From CAZLLE01 sp964560425 (lineage in GTDB: Bacteria; Campylobacterota; Campylobacteria; Campylobacterales; QNZT01): 64,000 nucleotides of DNA. The number at the start of each line of letters is the position of its first letter. Positions within the stretch are counted from its first letter, which is position 1. This document shows positions 52,901-61,462 of this stretch, piece by piece. The stretch spans positions 1-64,000 of the forward strand of contig CAZLLE010000078.1 of NCBI GenBank assembly GCA_964560425.1, read 5' to 3'. The notes under the pieces were generated by a model. That model was not told the origin of the DNA. It saw only the letters and a program-made list of their open reading frames with translations, and searched no databases. The translations under genes and the position numbers were made by a program.

Positions 52901-54658
52901 CATAGAAGAGTATGGATAGATATCTACACTTTTATAAGATGAAACCTCCCTACCATCATCAAAAACACTCATTGTAATTTGAGCTTTTAAAATTGAAGGA
53001 ACTCTTTGATCTATTTTGGTGTCAAAGAAAAATTTTGCCTCTCCACTATTTGAGAGTTGAAAATCTTTTCGTATATCCAGATAATTTAGCTTGTTATCCT
53101 GAGCCAAAAGTATATTTGTAAAACTAAAACCCTTATAACGCTCATGAGTATAATCTTTGGAAAAAGCATTCAGTTTTGCCTCAACATTCAAATCAGACGC
53201 AGGAGCACCAAAAAGATAACTACTTTTCAAAGTCCCACTAATTGGTTCATTTTTTAAGAAAATCTCTTTATCAACAATAATTTTGTTTTTAATCTTTTGA
53301 GGCATAAATGTCTCTACAAGGAAGAGCTCAGAGCCAATAACTTTATCCCCTAACTTGACACTTATCTCATAAGTACCAGTTTTATACTCATGAGGAATAT
53401 CTAAAACAATCTCTATTGCACCAACACTATTACATTTGTGTACCTTTTTATATATAGTTCTATAATCAGGTGATCTCACATCAACTCTTATAGGTATATT
53501 TTGAGCTGATTTATAATCTTTATCTTTTAATACAATTAAGATTTTTGCCTCTGAATCAGGACGAACAAGTCTACTTTGTAGATATATCCATGCTTTGTAT
53601 CTATTTTCTATAGAGTTTTTATTTGATATTAAAAACTCATTCAAAGAGTCATTAAGTGTTAAAAAGTTTTGATCATTTGAGGTTTTAACTACTATAGATT
53701 TAGGATGTTTACTAAATAGATCTTTTTTATTGATGATACAGATACCATTTTTGTCACTTTTCCCTGAAGCCAAAAAAACATTTTTATCAGAAAATATCTC
53801 TACTTTTGCATTTTTGATAGATTTAGTAGAACTCAAAGATGCCAAAGAGATAAAAACTTGATCTTTTGATATCTTTGCACTAATCCCAATATCACTAAGA
53901 TATATAACTTTCTCTACAGATTTTTTACCAAATTTCATCACAACTCTAAAGATACCACTCTTATATTTATCAGTAAAAGATTTTAGAGAAAATTTATGTT
54001 TTACAAACTCATTTTTTGTATTACTTAGAGTAACTATTTTTGAAAAAACCTCTACAGATGATTTATAGACCTTATCTCTATCACCTTCTTGAAAATTGAT
54101 AAAATAGCGAAAATTATTATCTGGTACTTTTTCAATAGAGATATTTACCTCATCAAGATTAACACTCTCAAATCCAATCTCTCCAATAGAAGATAGATAG
54201 GGTCTATTATCCTCAAAATGTAATGCACTTTTTCTATCGCCCATGAGAATATCAAACGATATATCATCTCTAAGTTGATATTGATAACTATCTTTTAACC
54301 CTCTTTTTAGAGTAAGCCTATATTTTTGATTAGATTTAAAATCACCAATAACATCTATATAAGTTTCACTTTTATCATTTAAGTGTAATCTATCTCTTTC
54401 ACCATAATCTATATACTTACTATCTGTAAGAGAGAAGCGTTTAACTCCCTCTATTTTCATATAAGATTTAATTTTAGAATCTGAATAAAAATCACCACCA
54501 AAATATATTCGTATACCTAACCTTCCATCATCAAAGCCCACAAAATGAGGCTGATCAAAAAAGACCATAGCTTTTCGCTTACTATCAAGTTTAAATGGAT
54601 TTGCAAAAACAGAAGAGACCATAAAAAGCAGAAGTAGAGTTAGGATTTTTTTAAGCAT
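49940..54658 (-). CDS. bacterial alpha-2-macroglobulin (thioester type)
   Basis: The 1572-aa protein has a signal peptide (to about residue 19, no lipobox), a long series of macroglobulin beta domains, the bait/CUB region, and the thioester motif C1122-S-E-Q1125 (GYPYGCSEQTSSRLLALLYLN) inside an alpha-helical toroid domain. Bacterial A2Ms trap attacking proteases in the periplasm and are characteristically paired with PBP1C, encoded here 0.9 kb away on the same strand. The E. coli homologue YfhM is an inner-membrane lipoprotein of about 1650 aa; this one lacks the lipid-attachment cysteine and would be soluble. Site AAAGGAAAA precedes the ATG. Confidence 0.92.
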   Translation of the reverse strand: MLKKILTLLLLFMVSSVFANPFKLDSKRKAMVFFDQPHFVGFDDGRLGIRIYFGGDFYSDSKIKSYMKIEGVKRFSLTDSKYIDYGERDRLHLNDKSETYIDVIGDFKSNQKYRLTLKRGLKDSYQYQLRDDISFDILMGDRKSALHFEDNRPYLSSIGEIGFESVNLDEVNISIEKVPDNNFRYFINFQEGDRDKVYKSSVEVFSKIVTLSNTKNEFVKHKFSLKSFTDKYKSGIFRVVMKFGKKSVEKVIYLSDIGISAKISKDQVFISLASLSSTKSIKNAKVEIFSDKNVFLASGKSDKNGICIINKKDLFSKHPKSIVVKTSNDQNFLTLNDSLNEFLISNKNSIENRYKAWIYLQSRLVRPDSEAKILIVLKDKDYKSAQNIPIRVDVRSPDYRTIYKKVHKCNSVGAIEIVLDIPHEYKTGTYEISVKLGDKVIGSELFLVETFMPQKIKNKIIVDKEIFLKNEPISGTLKSSYLFGAPASDLNVEAKLNAFSKDYTHERYKGFSFTNILLAQDNKLNYLDIRKDFQLSNSGEAKFFFDTKIDQRVPSILKAQITMSVFDDGREVSSYKSVDIYPYSSMVGVKISNDNLERGEKLKAQTILIDPISGDTKQGTLQAVIKKQIWHYFYDARGYYKWEKEIEEVDRFDIEAGEVIDKIVDASGNYILEIYDNEGLHSASQEFFVSGWEYDNIAPTNEIEKVQIEVDDILYQKGDSLEVSFKSPIIKGRALVTLESDKIYFHKVVSIKQGSASLEIPIDFDMRDGIYLSVTIVRSSDKASAIVPFRAFGSKFIQSDRTEHKINLSIEAPKISHSHDDITISVSCDKKSYLLISLVDEGILQIIDQKVPTPFDFFTLTPMQKVAFYDLYDELMHYQTKGKLLEFGADGGDELLMSQKHLSPENAAKRVKPFLYWSKLIKSDDEGFASVDLKIPAFNGSAKIVAIAIDKDNIGASWRDLIVRDDVILKPTYPRFALVGDKLKVPVRFFNTTSKDIEAFLDFNSSSQLILKNLPQNIKIPANSSKVFEVDLYAKSLGKGELKINAKVDNKIFYHSIELPIYSANSLQTKVFRGEISKKTTIKIPKEYFSKEGTKVKINLSKTYKAQLKGSLDYLIGYPYGCSEQTSSRLLALLYLNSFVKNDNSLYSKNLLKDREMFINEGIAKLANLQYDNGDFAYWEPYGTINPYASVYASDILLSLKNGGFNVPSHVIDNIYNALMDIAQHGRDRYSYFDRLYASFLLSSENKIDQSIINSMYDNAFYKDGGIVGLYMMAYILKNANLNSAFEDISKKIQNFDYSRMKDKNLLGGNFYSKSRNLSFALFIHLKTFGKDKIAFNLLEKVAKNFKYLYSTQDKAFALRAIGEYYKDNQDDKIDLKLTLNSNTQEITKESTIYEKLISDTIVIDPKGKMLNYTIEASGYLPLKTDATNRSFNKVINIKSRFVDENGRDINSFKLGDMIYAKILLKNRDKLENIAIVQRAPSCFEIVNERLFSSTRPTTVQNSKNFYPSYQDIRDDRVLTFINLAKNSLTTFFVPLRVTTKGECQIPASFCEAMYDSRIYDYSKEASSLVVH

Positions 54659-54720
54659 AATTTTCCTTTAATTGCATTGTACCTTAAAAATAATAAGTAA
54701 TTTTATTAGCAGCATATTTA

Positions 54721-54748
54721 AAGGTGTGGTGAGGACACCACAGCCTAC
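54721..54748 (+). repeat. REP repeat 1, overlapping the RAYT stop codon
   Basis: A 28-nt REP element (starts AAGGTGTGGTGAGGACACCA) with an imperfect palindrome core GTGGTG/CACCAC. It shares at least 23 bases with repeats at 55321 and 55431, with compensating changes in the stem. Its last bases contain the RAYT stop codon (54745-54747 on the minus strand). Confidence 0.85.
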
Positions 54749-55278
54749 TCAAATTCTACATCATGATTAAAGTCTCCCCATGAATCATCATACAATCCCA
54801 TTTTGACAAATTTACCAAATGATGAATATTTCCAATCATTCGTCTCCAAAACCAATCCATGTTTTACTGGATTAAAATGGATATAATCAAACCTAATATT
54901 AAAATCTTTTTCATCCCTTATTGTATGTTCATAATATCTACTTTGCCAAATACCCGAATGTCCTCTTTTAATTTGAGAACTACTCAAACTCTTTTTTGCA
55001 TGATTTTTAAAATCTTTGTCCAAACCATATAAAAAACTTCTTTTGATATGTGAAATAATTTTGGGATACTCTTTTGCAATTTTAGGAGTAATAATCATAT
55101 GAAAATGATCAGGTAAAATCACAACAGCTTCAATTTCATAATCATATTTTAATTTGCTAAGTGCAAAACTTTTTCGCAATAAATTTATATTATGGATCAA
55201 AATTGGATTTCGATTATGTGTAACAATCGTCAAGAAACAACTATGATTCTCTTCAAATATCCGTGTGTAATTTGCCAT
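54745..55278 (-). CDS. REP-associated tyrosine transposase (RAYT, Y1 HUH)
   Basis: The 177-aa protein has the HUH motif H58-F-H60 in AVVILPDHFHMIITPK, the WQSRYYEHTIRDEKDF segment and the RFDYIHFNPVKHGLV block typical of RAYT/TnpA-REP proteins. These are single-copy domesticated IS200/IS605-like enzymes that mobilise REP/REPIN sequences, and matching repeats flank this gene on both sides. The frame is intact with both histidines, so it is probably active or recently so. It sits between the A2M and PBP1C genes. Confidence 0.93.
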   Translation of the reverse strand: MANYTRIFEENHSCFLTIVTHNRNPILIHNINLLRKSFALSKLKYDYEIEAVVILPDHFHMIITPKIAKEYPKIISHIKRSFLYGLDKDFKNHAKKSLSSSQIKRGHSGIWQSRYYEHTIRDEKDFNIRFDYIHFNPVKHGLVLETNDWKYSSFGKFVKMGLYDDSWGDFNHDVEFE

Positions 55279-55320
55279 TTATAATTTTAGCATATTGTTT
55301 TGGTATTCATAATTTTTATA

Positions 55321-55348
55321 AAGGTGTGGTCAGGAGACCACAGCCTAC
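55321..55348 (+). repeat. REP repeat 2
   Basis: Copy of the 28-nt element (AAGGTGTGGTCAGGAGACCA then CAGCCTAC), 42 nt upstream of the RAYT start. It is identical to REP 3, and the flanking AAATTAC is also shared. Confidence 0.9.
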
Positions 55349-55430
55349 AAATTACTTTTTGTTGATGTCACATAATAATTATTGGCATTATTATCAAAAT
55401 CTTTTTTAATAACTGATTCTAATTCTGCTG

Positions 55431-55501
55431 AAGGTGTGGTCAGGAGACCACAGCCTACAAATTACAATATTCCGTAGGCTGTGGTCTCCCGACCACACCT
55501 T
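55431..55501. repeat. REPIN: two REP elements in inverted orientation
   Basis: REP 3 (55431-55458) and REP 4 (55474-55501, reverse complement with one change) are separated by 15 nt, forming a nearly perfect hairpin of 28-bp arms. This is the REPIN structure that RAYT enzymes act on. Confidence 0.9.
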
Positions 55502-55594
55502 TATAAAATATGATTTTTAAAGATTTTTGATTATCCTGATGCTTATGTAACCTAAAGTTACATTTTACCTTTTAAAATAAGAAACAAGCTTGAA

Positions 55595-57787
55595 TTACTC
55601 TGATTTGATAGTTATATTATGAATCTTCAATCTAGCCCTATCATCTAAACACCCTATCACATGATCTCCCTCTTCCAAATACAGATATATTGATCTATTA
55701 GAAGTTGATTTTAGAGGTTTTTTATCATCAATAAACCACAAAATATCTTGCTCTTTTGAGAAAGAGGAGCAGTTAAACTTAATTTTTCTAAACTCTTTTG
55801 GTAAATCTCTATTTTGAGTAATTATACTATGGTTAGAAGGAGATGTAATCATTGGTTTATAACTATTCCATACACCAAAACATGAATTATTTTTCAGATC
55901 CAAAATAGATTTAATCACTTTTGTTTTTATCAAAAAAGCCAAAGTTTCAGCTCTTATCAACTCACATGGTAATTTTACTTCAACACCTTTTATTCTCAAA
56001 TCTTCTAAAGAGGTTTTGCACTTATCTATTTTGATAGCATCAATACAACGAACACTTTTTATAATATTTTTTGGTTTTTCAAACCATTTTAGTTGCTGTT
56101 TTCTACCCAAATAGTGAAAAATCTCATGAACTACACCCGAAGCACTATTTAGTCCTGTCAAATTTTGAGTTTTTTTACCATTAAAATTACCAAACCAAAC
56201 CCCAACACTATATTCAGGTGTATACCCTATAGTAAACATATCTTTTGATGAGGCAGAAGTACCAGTTTTAAAAGCGACTTTCGGGACATCAGCCGTAGAT
56301 TCCCAATAACCACTTAGATCCATCCTCGTAGCATCACTAAGTATTTCACTAACTAAGTAGGAAGACTCCTTAGAGAGAATTTTAACTCCAACACTATTTC
56401 TACTATCACTCATAAGAAAACAAGCATCTTTTTTGACTCCACTATTTGCCAAAGCACTATAAAGAAGAGTTAAATCAAACAGAGATATACCACATCCACC
56501 AAGGGCAATAGAGTCTCCATAATAAAACTTTTCTCTATTAATAGACTTTACACCTGCCTTTTTTAATAATTCATAAAGAGAGTTATCTCTTAGAACATGG
56601 TTGAGAGATACAGCAGGAATATTAAGCGAATATTGAAGAGCCTCCTCAACACTTATAAGACCAGTGGAGCGTTTATTAAAATTTTTGGGAGAGTAGCCTT
56701 GAAAAAAGAGATCAATATCATAAATTTGCTGTTTGGGAGTGATAAACCCCTCATCAAAAGCAAGAGCATAAATAAATGGCTTTAGGGTAGAACCTGCACT
56801 TCTAATCATGCTTACACCATTATTTTCTCCATCATGATCTTTATCATCAAAATTATGTGAACCAACATAAGCCAAAACTTGCATAGTAGGATTATGAATC
56901 ACCACAGCAGAAGCATTATAAGCATCAAAAGATTTTAATTTTTCACTCTGCCTAGATAGAGACTCTTTGACAAATTTTTGCAATTTCAAATCAAGTGTCG
57001 TATAAATTTGACTGTTCTGAATCCTAATTTGATTAATAAAATGAGGAGCATAAAAAGGTATTTTTATACGCTTTGATATAATATCTTCCAATTTTGCCCT
57101 ATTATACTGATCTTGATTAATCACTCCTTTATTTCGCAGATTTTCCAAAACTCTATCACGGCGTTTTTCTAAATTTTTTTGTCTATCTGGTCTATTTGCA
57201 TTTGGATTTTTTGGAATTGTAGTCAAAATAGCAATTTGAGAAATTGTCAAATCATCTAGTTGTTTTTGAAAATAGAACATAGAAGCACTTTTAACTCCCT
57301 CAATATTACCACCATATGGAGCAAGATTAAAATATAGAGCTAATATCTCATCTTTTGAAAAGTGTAATTCCAATTGAAGAGCATTAAAAATCTCAATTAA
57401 TTTATTAAAAATAGTCCTATCTCTTCGATACATCATGCGACTAACTTGCATAGTAATAGTAGAAGCTCCAACTACTCTTTTTCCTATAGTATTTTGAAAA
57501 ATAGCTCGAACAATAGAGAAAGGATTAATCCCAAAGTGATAATAAAAGTATTGATCTTCAAAAGTAATAACACTTTTTTTAAGAAGAGAGGGAATCTCTT
57601 TTGAAGAGATAGAAAAACGCCAAAATCCATCAGAACTTAATTTTAATCTCAAAGGTTTAGAATTCCTATCGTAAATTATAGTTGATGAACATTTGAAGAG
57701 TTTAGTTTTATCTATTGGAAATATAAGATCAACAATTAAAAAAACAACCAAAACAGATAAAATAAAAAATATAAACTTTTTATACAA
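55595..57787 (-). CDS. pbpC: penicillin-binding protein 1C
   Basis: The 730-aa protein has an N-terminal membrane anchor (about 4-22), a GT51 transglycosylase domain (E77-D78 in FEDQYFYYHFGINPFSIVRA; GASTITMQVSR), a transpeptidase domain with S333-T-L-K336, S387-L-N389 and K507-T-G-T510, and a C-terminal BiPBP_C-type beta domain (about 645-725). It polymerises and cross-links peptidoglycan and is the usual partner of bacterial alpha-2-macroglobulin. The start is TTG 57787 with AGGG at 7 nt; no closer ATG is available without losing the anchor. Confidence 0.93.
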   Translation of the reverse strand: MYKKFIFFILSVLVVFLIVDLIFPIDKTKLFKCSSTIIYDRNSKPLRLKLSSDGFWRFSISSKEIPSLLKKSVITFEDQYFYYHFGINPFSIVRAIFQNTIGKRVVGASTITMQVSRMMYRRDRTIFNKLIEIFNALQLELHFSKDEILALYFNLAPYGGNIEGVKSASMFYFQKQLDDLTISQIAILTTIPKNPNANRPDRQKNLEKRRDRVLENLRNKGVINQDQYNRAKLEDIISKRIKIPFYAPHFINQIRIQNSQIYTTLDLKLQKFVKESLSRQSEKLKSFDAYNASAVVIHNPTMQVLAYVGSHNFDDKDHDGENNGVSMIRSAGSTLKPFIYALAFDEGFITPKQQIYDIDLFFQGYSPKNFNKRSTGLISVEEALQYSLNIPAVSLNHVLRDNSLYELLKKAGVKSINREKFYYGDSIALGGCGISLFDLTLLYSALANSGVKKDACFLMSDSRNSVGVKILSKESSYLVSEILSDATRMDLSGYWESTADVPKVAFKTGTSASSKDMFTIGYTPEYSVGVWFGNFNGKKTQNLTGLNSASGVVHEIFHYLGRKQQLKWFEKPKNIIKSVRCIDAIKIDKCKTSLEDLRIKGVEVKLPCELIRAETLAFLIKTKVIKSILDLKNNSCFGVWNSYKPMITSPSNHSIITQNRDLPKEFRKIKFNCSSFSKEQDILWFIDDKKPLKSTSNRSIYLYLEEGDHVIGCLDDRARLKIHNITIKSE

Positions 57788-57850
57788 ATAATAACCCTAT
57801 TTTAATTTTTTTTATAATAGTATTTTATCTTAATTTTTAAAAATAGGTGT

Positions 57851-57884
57851 TTTAAAGTAACATTTTTTAATAATAGAGTATAAT
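57851..57884 (+). promoter_or_regulatory. promoter region upstream of minE
   Basis: TATAAT (57879-57884) is preceded 13 nt upstream by TTTAAAGTAACATTTT (57851-57866), a motif repeated in other intergenic regions of the window. The resulting leader to minE would be about 100 nt. Confidence 0.4.
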
Positions 57885-57987
57885 CTTAAAAAAGCATCTC
57901 TCATATAAGCTAATATATTATTTTTAACAGATAGAATATAAAGTTAAATATAGTGCTTATTATAAAACTTTTGAATAGGATTTTTGT

Positions 57988-58284
57988 ATGACATTCTTAA
58001 AAAATATATTTGGTGCAAGACATAGCAAGTCTCCAGCTTCTATAGGTAAAAATAGACTAATGGTTATGCTAGAAACAGAACGAACAGATAACCATAGAAA
58101 TAGGCGTATTTTAGAGAAACTAAAAGCTGATATATTGAAAGTAATAGTTAGATATGTAGGGGATAATGATGTACAAATCAAAACAAAGAACAATAACAAT
58201 ATATCTATCATGGAGCTAAAATTTAACTTAAGCGAACTTGGTGATAAAACATCAGAAATAGAGAAGGTATTCTCCTCAAATTAA
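57988..58284 (+). CDS. minE: cell division topological specificity factor MinE
   Basis: The 98-aa protein matches MinE: amphipathic N-terminal membrane-targeting helix (MTFLKNIFGARHS), the MinD-contact stretch SIGKNRLMVMLETER and the conserved ILEKLKADILKVIVRYVGDNDVQIKTKNNNNISIMELKFNL topological domain. It drives MinCD oscillation and septum placement. minD is not adjacent in the window, which is somewhat unusual. AGGA lies 7 nt before the ATG. Confidence 0.85.
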   Translation: MTFLKNIFGARHSKSPASIGKNRLMVMLETERTDNHRNRRILEKLKADILKVIVRYVGDNDVQIKTKNNNNISIMELKFNLSELGDKTSEIEKVFSSN

Positions 58285-58309
58285 CATAAGTACTAAGGTA
58301 ATAATTATA

Positions 58310-58335
58310 TTTGATGGGCAAAAAAACCCACCAAA
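58310..58335. terminator. imperfect hairpin between minE and clpB
   Basis: TTTGATGGG (58310-58318) and CCCACCAAA (58327-58335) pair with one A-C mismatch around an A-rich loop; the genes converge here. Confidence 0.45.
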
Positions 58336-58336
58336 C

Positions 58337-60913
58337 TTATGCAAATTTAACTACAATTTCTCCATTTTGGACATCAAAAACCACACTATCACCCTCTTCA
58401 ATTTGATCAGATAAGATCAAATCAGCCAATCTATCTTCAACCTCTTCATACAAAGCTCTTTTAAGAGGTCGAGCACCATAAACAGGATCAAATCCAGCTT
58501 CACCAATATATTTTTTGGCTTCTTCTGTGAGTGAGATATCAATACCTCTCTCTTTTACCTTTTTCTTGATAGAAGCAAACAATACATCTACAATAGCTGT
58601 AATTTGCTCTAATCCAAGAGGATTAAATATGATAATATCATCCAACCTATTTAAAAACTCAGGCTTGAAATATTTTTTGAGGTCATCTTTGACCGCTTTT
58701 TCCCGCTCATCCACATTTTCAAATGCCATAATCTTGTCACTTGCAATATTTGAAGTGAGTATAATAATGGTATTTTTAAAATCTACTGTAACACCTTTAT
58801 TATCTGTCAAGCGTCCATCATCCAACACTTGAAGCATTATATTAAATACATCAGGATGAGCTTTTTCAATCTCATCAAACAACAATACACTATAAGGTTT
58901 TCGTCTTACGGCTTCAGTAAGCTGTCCACCCTCATCATATCCAACATATCCAGGAGGAGCACCGACAAGACGACTAACTGCATGTTTCTCCATATATTCA
59001 CTCATATCAAATCTAATTAATGATTTTTCATCATCAAATAGAAACTTTGCCAAAGCTTTTGCACTCTCTGTTTTTCCAACACCAGTAGGTCCCAAAAACA
59101 TGAAACTACCAATAGGTCTATTTTGATCTGAGAGTCCAGCTTTATTTCTCTTAATAGCTCTTGAAATAGCCTTTAATGCACTATCTTGTCCAATTACTCT
59201 CTTTTTGAGTTCATCTTCTACACCCAAAATTTTCTCTTTATCGCTTTGAAGCATTTTGTTGACTGGTATACCTGTCCATTTGCTTACTATCGTAGCAATC
59301 ATCTCCTCATCTACACTATTTTTGAGTAGAACTCCGCCCTCTTGCATCTTCTCCCATTTTTCGTTGAGTTCTCTATCTCTCTCTTCAAGTTTTGGAATCT
59401 CTCCATACTCAATTTCAGCAGCTTTATTAAAATCCCCCTCCCTTTTGGCAATCTCAGCTTCTCTTTTTAGTTCATCAACTCTCTGTTTAGCTTCGGCAAT
59501 CTCTTTAAATACACTCTTTTCATTCTCAAATTGAGTTTCAAGAGAGAGTTTTTCTTCATTTAGATTTGCTACCTCTTTTTCGATCTCTTGAAGTCGATCA
59601 CTATTTTTATCAGATTTTTCCATCTTCAAAGCCTCTTTTTCAACCAAAAGTGTAGCTATCTCTCTTTTTACTTTACTTAAATCAAATGGCTCAGACTCAA
59701 TTTGCATCTTCAATTCTGCCGCTGCTTCATCAATAAGATCAATCGCTTTATCAGGCAAATATCTATCAGTAATATATCTACTACTAAGCTTCACGGCCCC
59801 AATCAACGCACTATCCAAAATCTGTACATTATGGTGAGCTTCTAATCTCTCTTTGATCCCTCTCATGATTTGCAATGCTTCATTTTGGCTAGGTTCATCT
59901 AGTTTTACAGGTTGAAACCTTCTTTGAAGTGCTGCATCTTTCTCAAAATATTTACGATACTCTTTTAGAGTTGTTGCCCCAATAGTATGAAGCTCACCTC
60001 TTGCGAGTGCAGGTTTGAGAATATTGGCAGCATCCATACTGCCTTCACTAGCTCCAGCCCCTACAATAGTATGAATCTCATCAATAAATAGGATTATATT
60101 TCCATCTTTTTTGACCTCTTCAATAATAGCTTTGAGTCTATCTTCAAACTCTCCACGATACTTAGCCCCAGCAATAAGTGTACTCATATCAAGAGATACA
60201 AGTCTTTTATTTTGAAGACTCAAAGGAACCTCTTTATTTGCGATTCTTTGAGCTAATCCCTCTGCCAAAGCCGTTTTACCAACGCCCGGTTCACCCAAAA
60301 GAATAGGATTATTTTTGGTCTTTCTAATAAGAATCTGCATCATTCTCTGAATCTCTTCATCTCTCCCAATCACAGGATCAAGCTCACCATCTTTGGCTTT
60401 TTGAGTTAGATCAATACCATATTTTTCAAGTGATTCAAGCTTCTCTTCTGCACTCTTAGAGTCAATAGTTCGCCCTCCCCTTATAGACTCAAAAGTTTTC
60501 TTAAACTCTGAAAGATCAAGAAACTTAGATAGTGAATCTTTAAGCTGAGGATTATCAAGATTCGCAACAATCCAAGTATCAAGAGACAAAAACTGATCCC
60601 CATTTTTGACCATCACCCCTTCTGCCTTTTGCAAAGAAGATGCCAAATTCCTACTAATTTTAATATTCTCTTTAGTTACAGAAGAGACCTTTGGAAATTT
60701 CCCTACAGCACTCTTTACCTCTAATTCAATAGCCGACTTATCCACACTCATTTTATTAAGTGCTTGATTAAGCAAAGATGATGAATTTGTCAACTGCCCC
60801 CATAAAACATGCAGAGGTTCAACCTCCTGATTTTGACTATGCAAAGCCAAACTAATACCACTCTCTATAGCCTCAGTCATTGCATTTGTAAGTTTTTCAA
60901 ATAAATTATTCAT
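58337..60913 (-). CDS. clpB: ClpB disaggregase chaperone
   Basis: The 858-aa Hsp100 protein has an N-domain repeat (to about 145), two AAA+ domains with Walker A GEPGVGKT and GPTGVGKT, the ClpB middle coiled coil (about 400-520, Glu/Lys-rich), and conserved GAGASEGSMDAANILKPALARGEL and GYVGYDEGGQLTEAVRRKPYSVLLFDEIEKAHPDVFNIMLQVLDDGRLTD segments. It rescues aggregated proteins with DnaK. A strong promoter with an HspR-like operator lies upstream. Confidence 0.97.
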   Translation of the reverse strand: MNNLFEKLTNAMTEAIESGISLALHSQNQEVEPLHVLWGQLTNSSSLLNQALNKMSVDKSAIELEVKSAVGKFPKVSSVTKENIKISRNLASSLQKAEGVMVKNGDQFLSLDTWIVANLDNPQLKDSLSKFLDLSEFKKTFESIRGGRTIDSKSAEEKLESLEKYGIDLTQKAKDGELDPVIGRDEEIQRMMQILIRKTKNNPILLGEPGVGKTALAEGLAQRIANKEVPLSLQNKRLVSLDMSTLIAGAKYRGEFEDRLKAIIEEVKKDGNIILFIDEIHTIVGAGASEGSMDAANILKPALARGELHTIGATTLKEYRKYFEKDAALQRRFQPVKLDEPSQNEALQIMRGIKERLEAHHNVQILDSALIGAVKLSSRYITDRYLPDKAIDLIDEAAAELKMQIESEPFDLSKVKREIATLLVEKEALKMEKSDKNSDRLQEIEKEVANLNEEKLSLETQFENEKSVFKEIAEAKQRVDELKREAEIAKREGDFNKAAEIEYGEIPKLEERDRELNEKWEKMQEGGVLLKNSVDEEMIATIVSKWTGIPVNKMLQSDKEKILGVEDELKKRVIGQDSALKAISRAIKRNKAGLSDQNRPIGSFMFLGPTGVGKTESAKALAKFLFDDEKSLIRFDMSEYMEKHAVSRLVGAPPGYVGYDEGGQLTEAVRRKPYSVLLFDEIEKAHPDVFNIMLQVLDDGRLTDNKGVTVDFKNTIIILTSNIASDKIMAFENVDEREKAVKDDLKKYFKPEFLNRLDDIIIFNPLGLEQITAIVDVLFASIKKKVKERGIDISLTEEAKKYIGEAGFDPVYGARPLKRALYEEVEDRLADLILSDQIEEGDSVVFDVQNGEIVVKFA

Positions 60914-60936
60914 ATTCTACTCCTAAATTTTGAGTA

Positions 60937-60967
60937 ATTATACAACATTGAGTCTATCTTTGTCAAG
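60937..60967 (-). promoter_or_regulatory. clpB promoter with HAIR-like HspR operator
   Basis: On the minus strand TTGACA (60966-60961), 18 nt spacer and TATAAT (60942-60937) form a near-consensus sigma70 promoter. Overlapping it, CTTGACA-N7-ACTCAAT (60967-60947) matches the HspR site CTTGAGT-N7-ACTCAAG in 11 of 14 bases with exact spacing. HspR represses clpB in Campylobacter/Helicobacter relatives. Confidence 0.6.
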
Positions 60968-61067
60968 TATAATTACAAACAAATACTAAAGTTTATTAAA
61001 ATTTTAAGCAGAACTACCCTATTTCAAAATTTTAATATGTTATCATCTCAAATAAAGAGGAGAAATC

Positions 61068-61379
61068 ATGATAGATTTTTTGACATTCAAAACTTTTATA
61101 AGTATAGATGCTTTAATCTTTTTCTATTGTTTGGGTGCGATAATCATGCCTATAGCTATATCATTTTTTACTATTTGGATAGTACAAAAATATAATATTA
61201 TTGAAGAGACATATAAAAAAGGTAAAAAATTAATATGGAATTCATTGAGCATAAAACAGAAGATACAAATTGTCTCATGTTTTTTAATATGCTTCTTTTT
61301 CATGGAACTATTTTGGAGAATGTTATTTGAATTTCTTATCGCATATATGCAGATCCATGATGTATTGGTAGGAGTATAG
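61068..61379 (+). CDS. small membrane protein of unknown function
   Basis: The 103-aa protein has two hydrophobic segments (about 12-38 and 68-95) separated by a basic loop (EETYKKGKKLIWNSLSIKQKIQ). No family is recognised. Strong site GAGGAG precedes the ATG. Transcribed away from clpB; a 12-bp hairpin follows. Confidence 0.6.
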   Translation: MIDFLTFKTFISIDALIFFYCLGAIIMPIAISFFTIWIVQKYNIIEETYKKGKKLIWNSLSIKQKIQIVSCFLICFFFMELFWRMLFEFLIAYMQIHDVLVGV

Positions 61380-61462
61380 TGAACTACCCCGTCATAAATG
61401 ACAAAGCTTCCTAATATGTAACTCATATTTTAAATTTAATAATTGAATATGTGATTAATATT

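Larger units (their letters stand above)
55279..55594. other. 316-bp gene-free spacer with REP sequences
   Basis: Between the RAYT and PBP1C starts/stops this region holds REP 2, a REPIN (REP 3 and inverted REP 4) and a TGTAACC-TAAAGTTACA palindrome-like motif (55546-55562). No other frame is supported. Confidence 0.6.

Noticed and set aside
54721..55501. CRISPR array
   Set aside because: The repeats are few, irregularly spaced and in both orientations, and they flank a RAYT gene; they are REP/REPIN elements.
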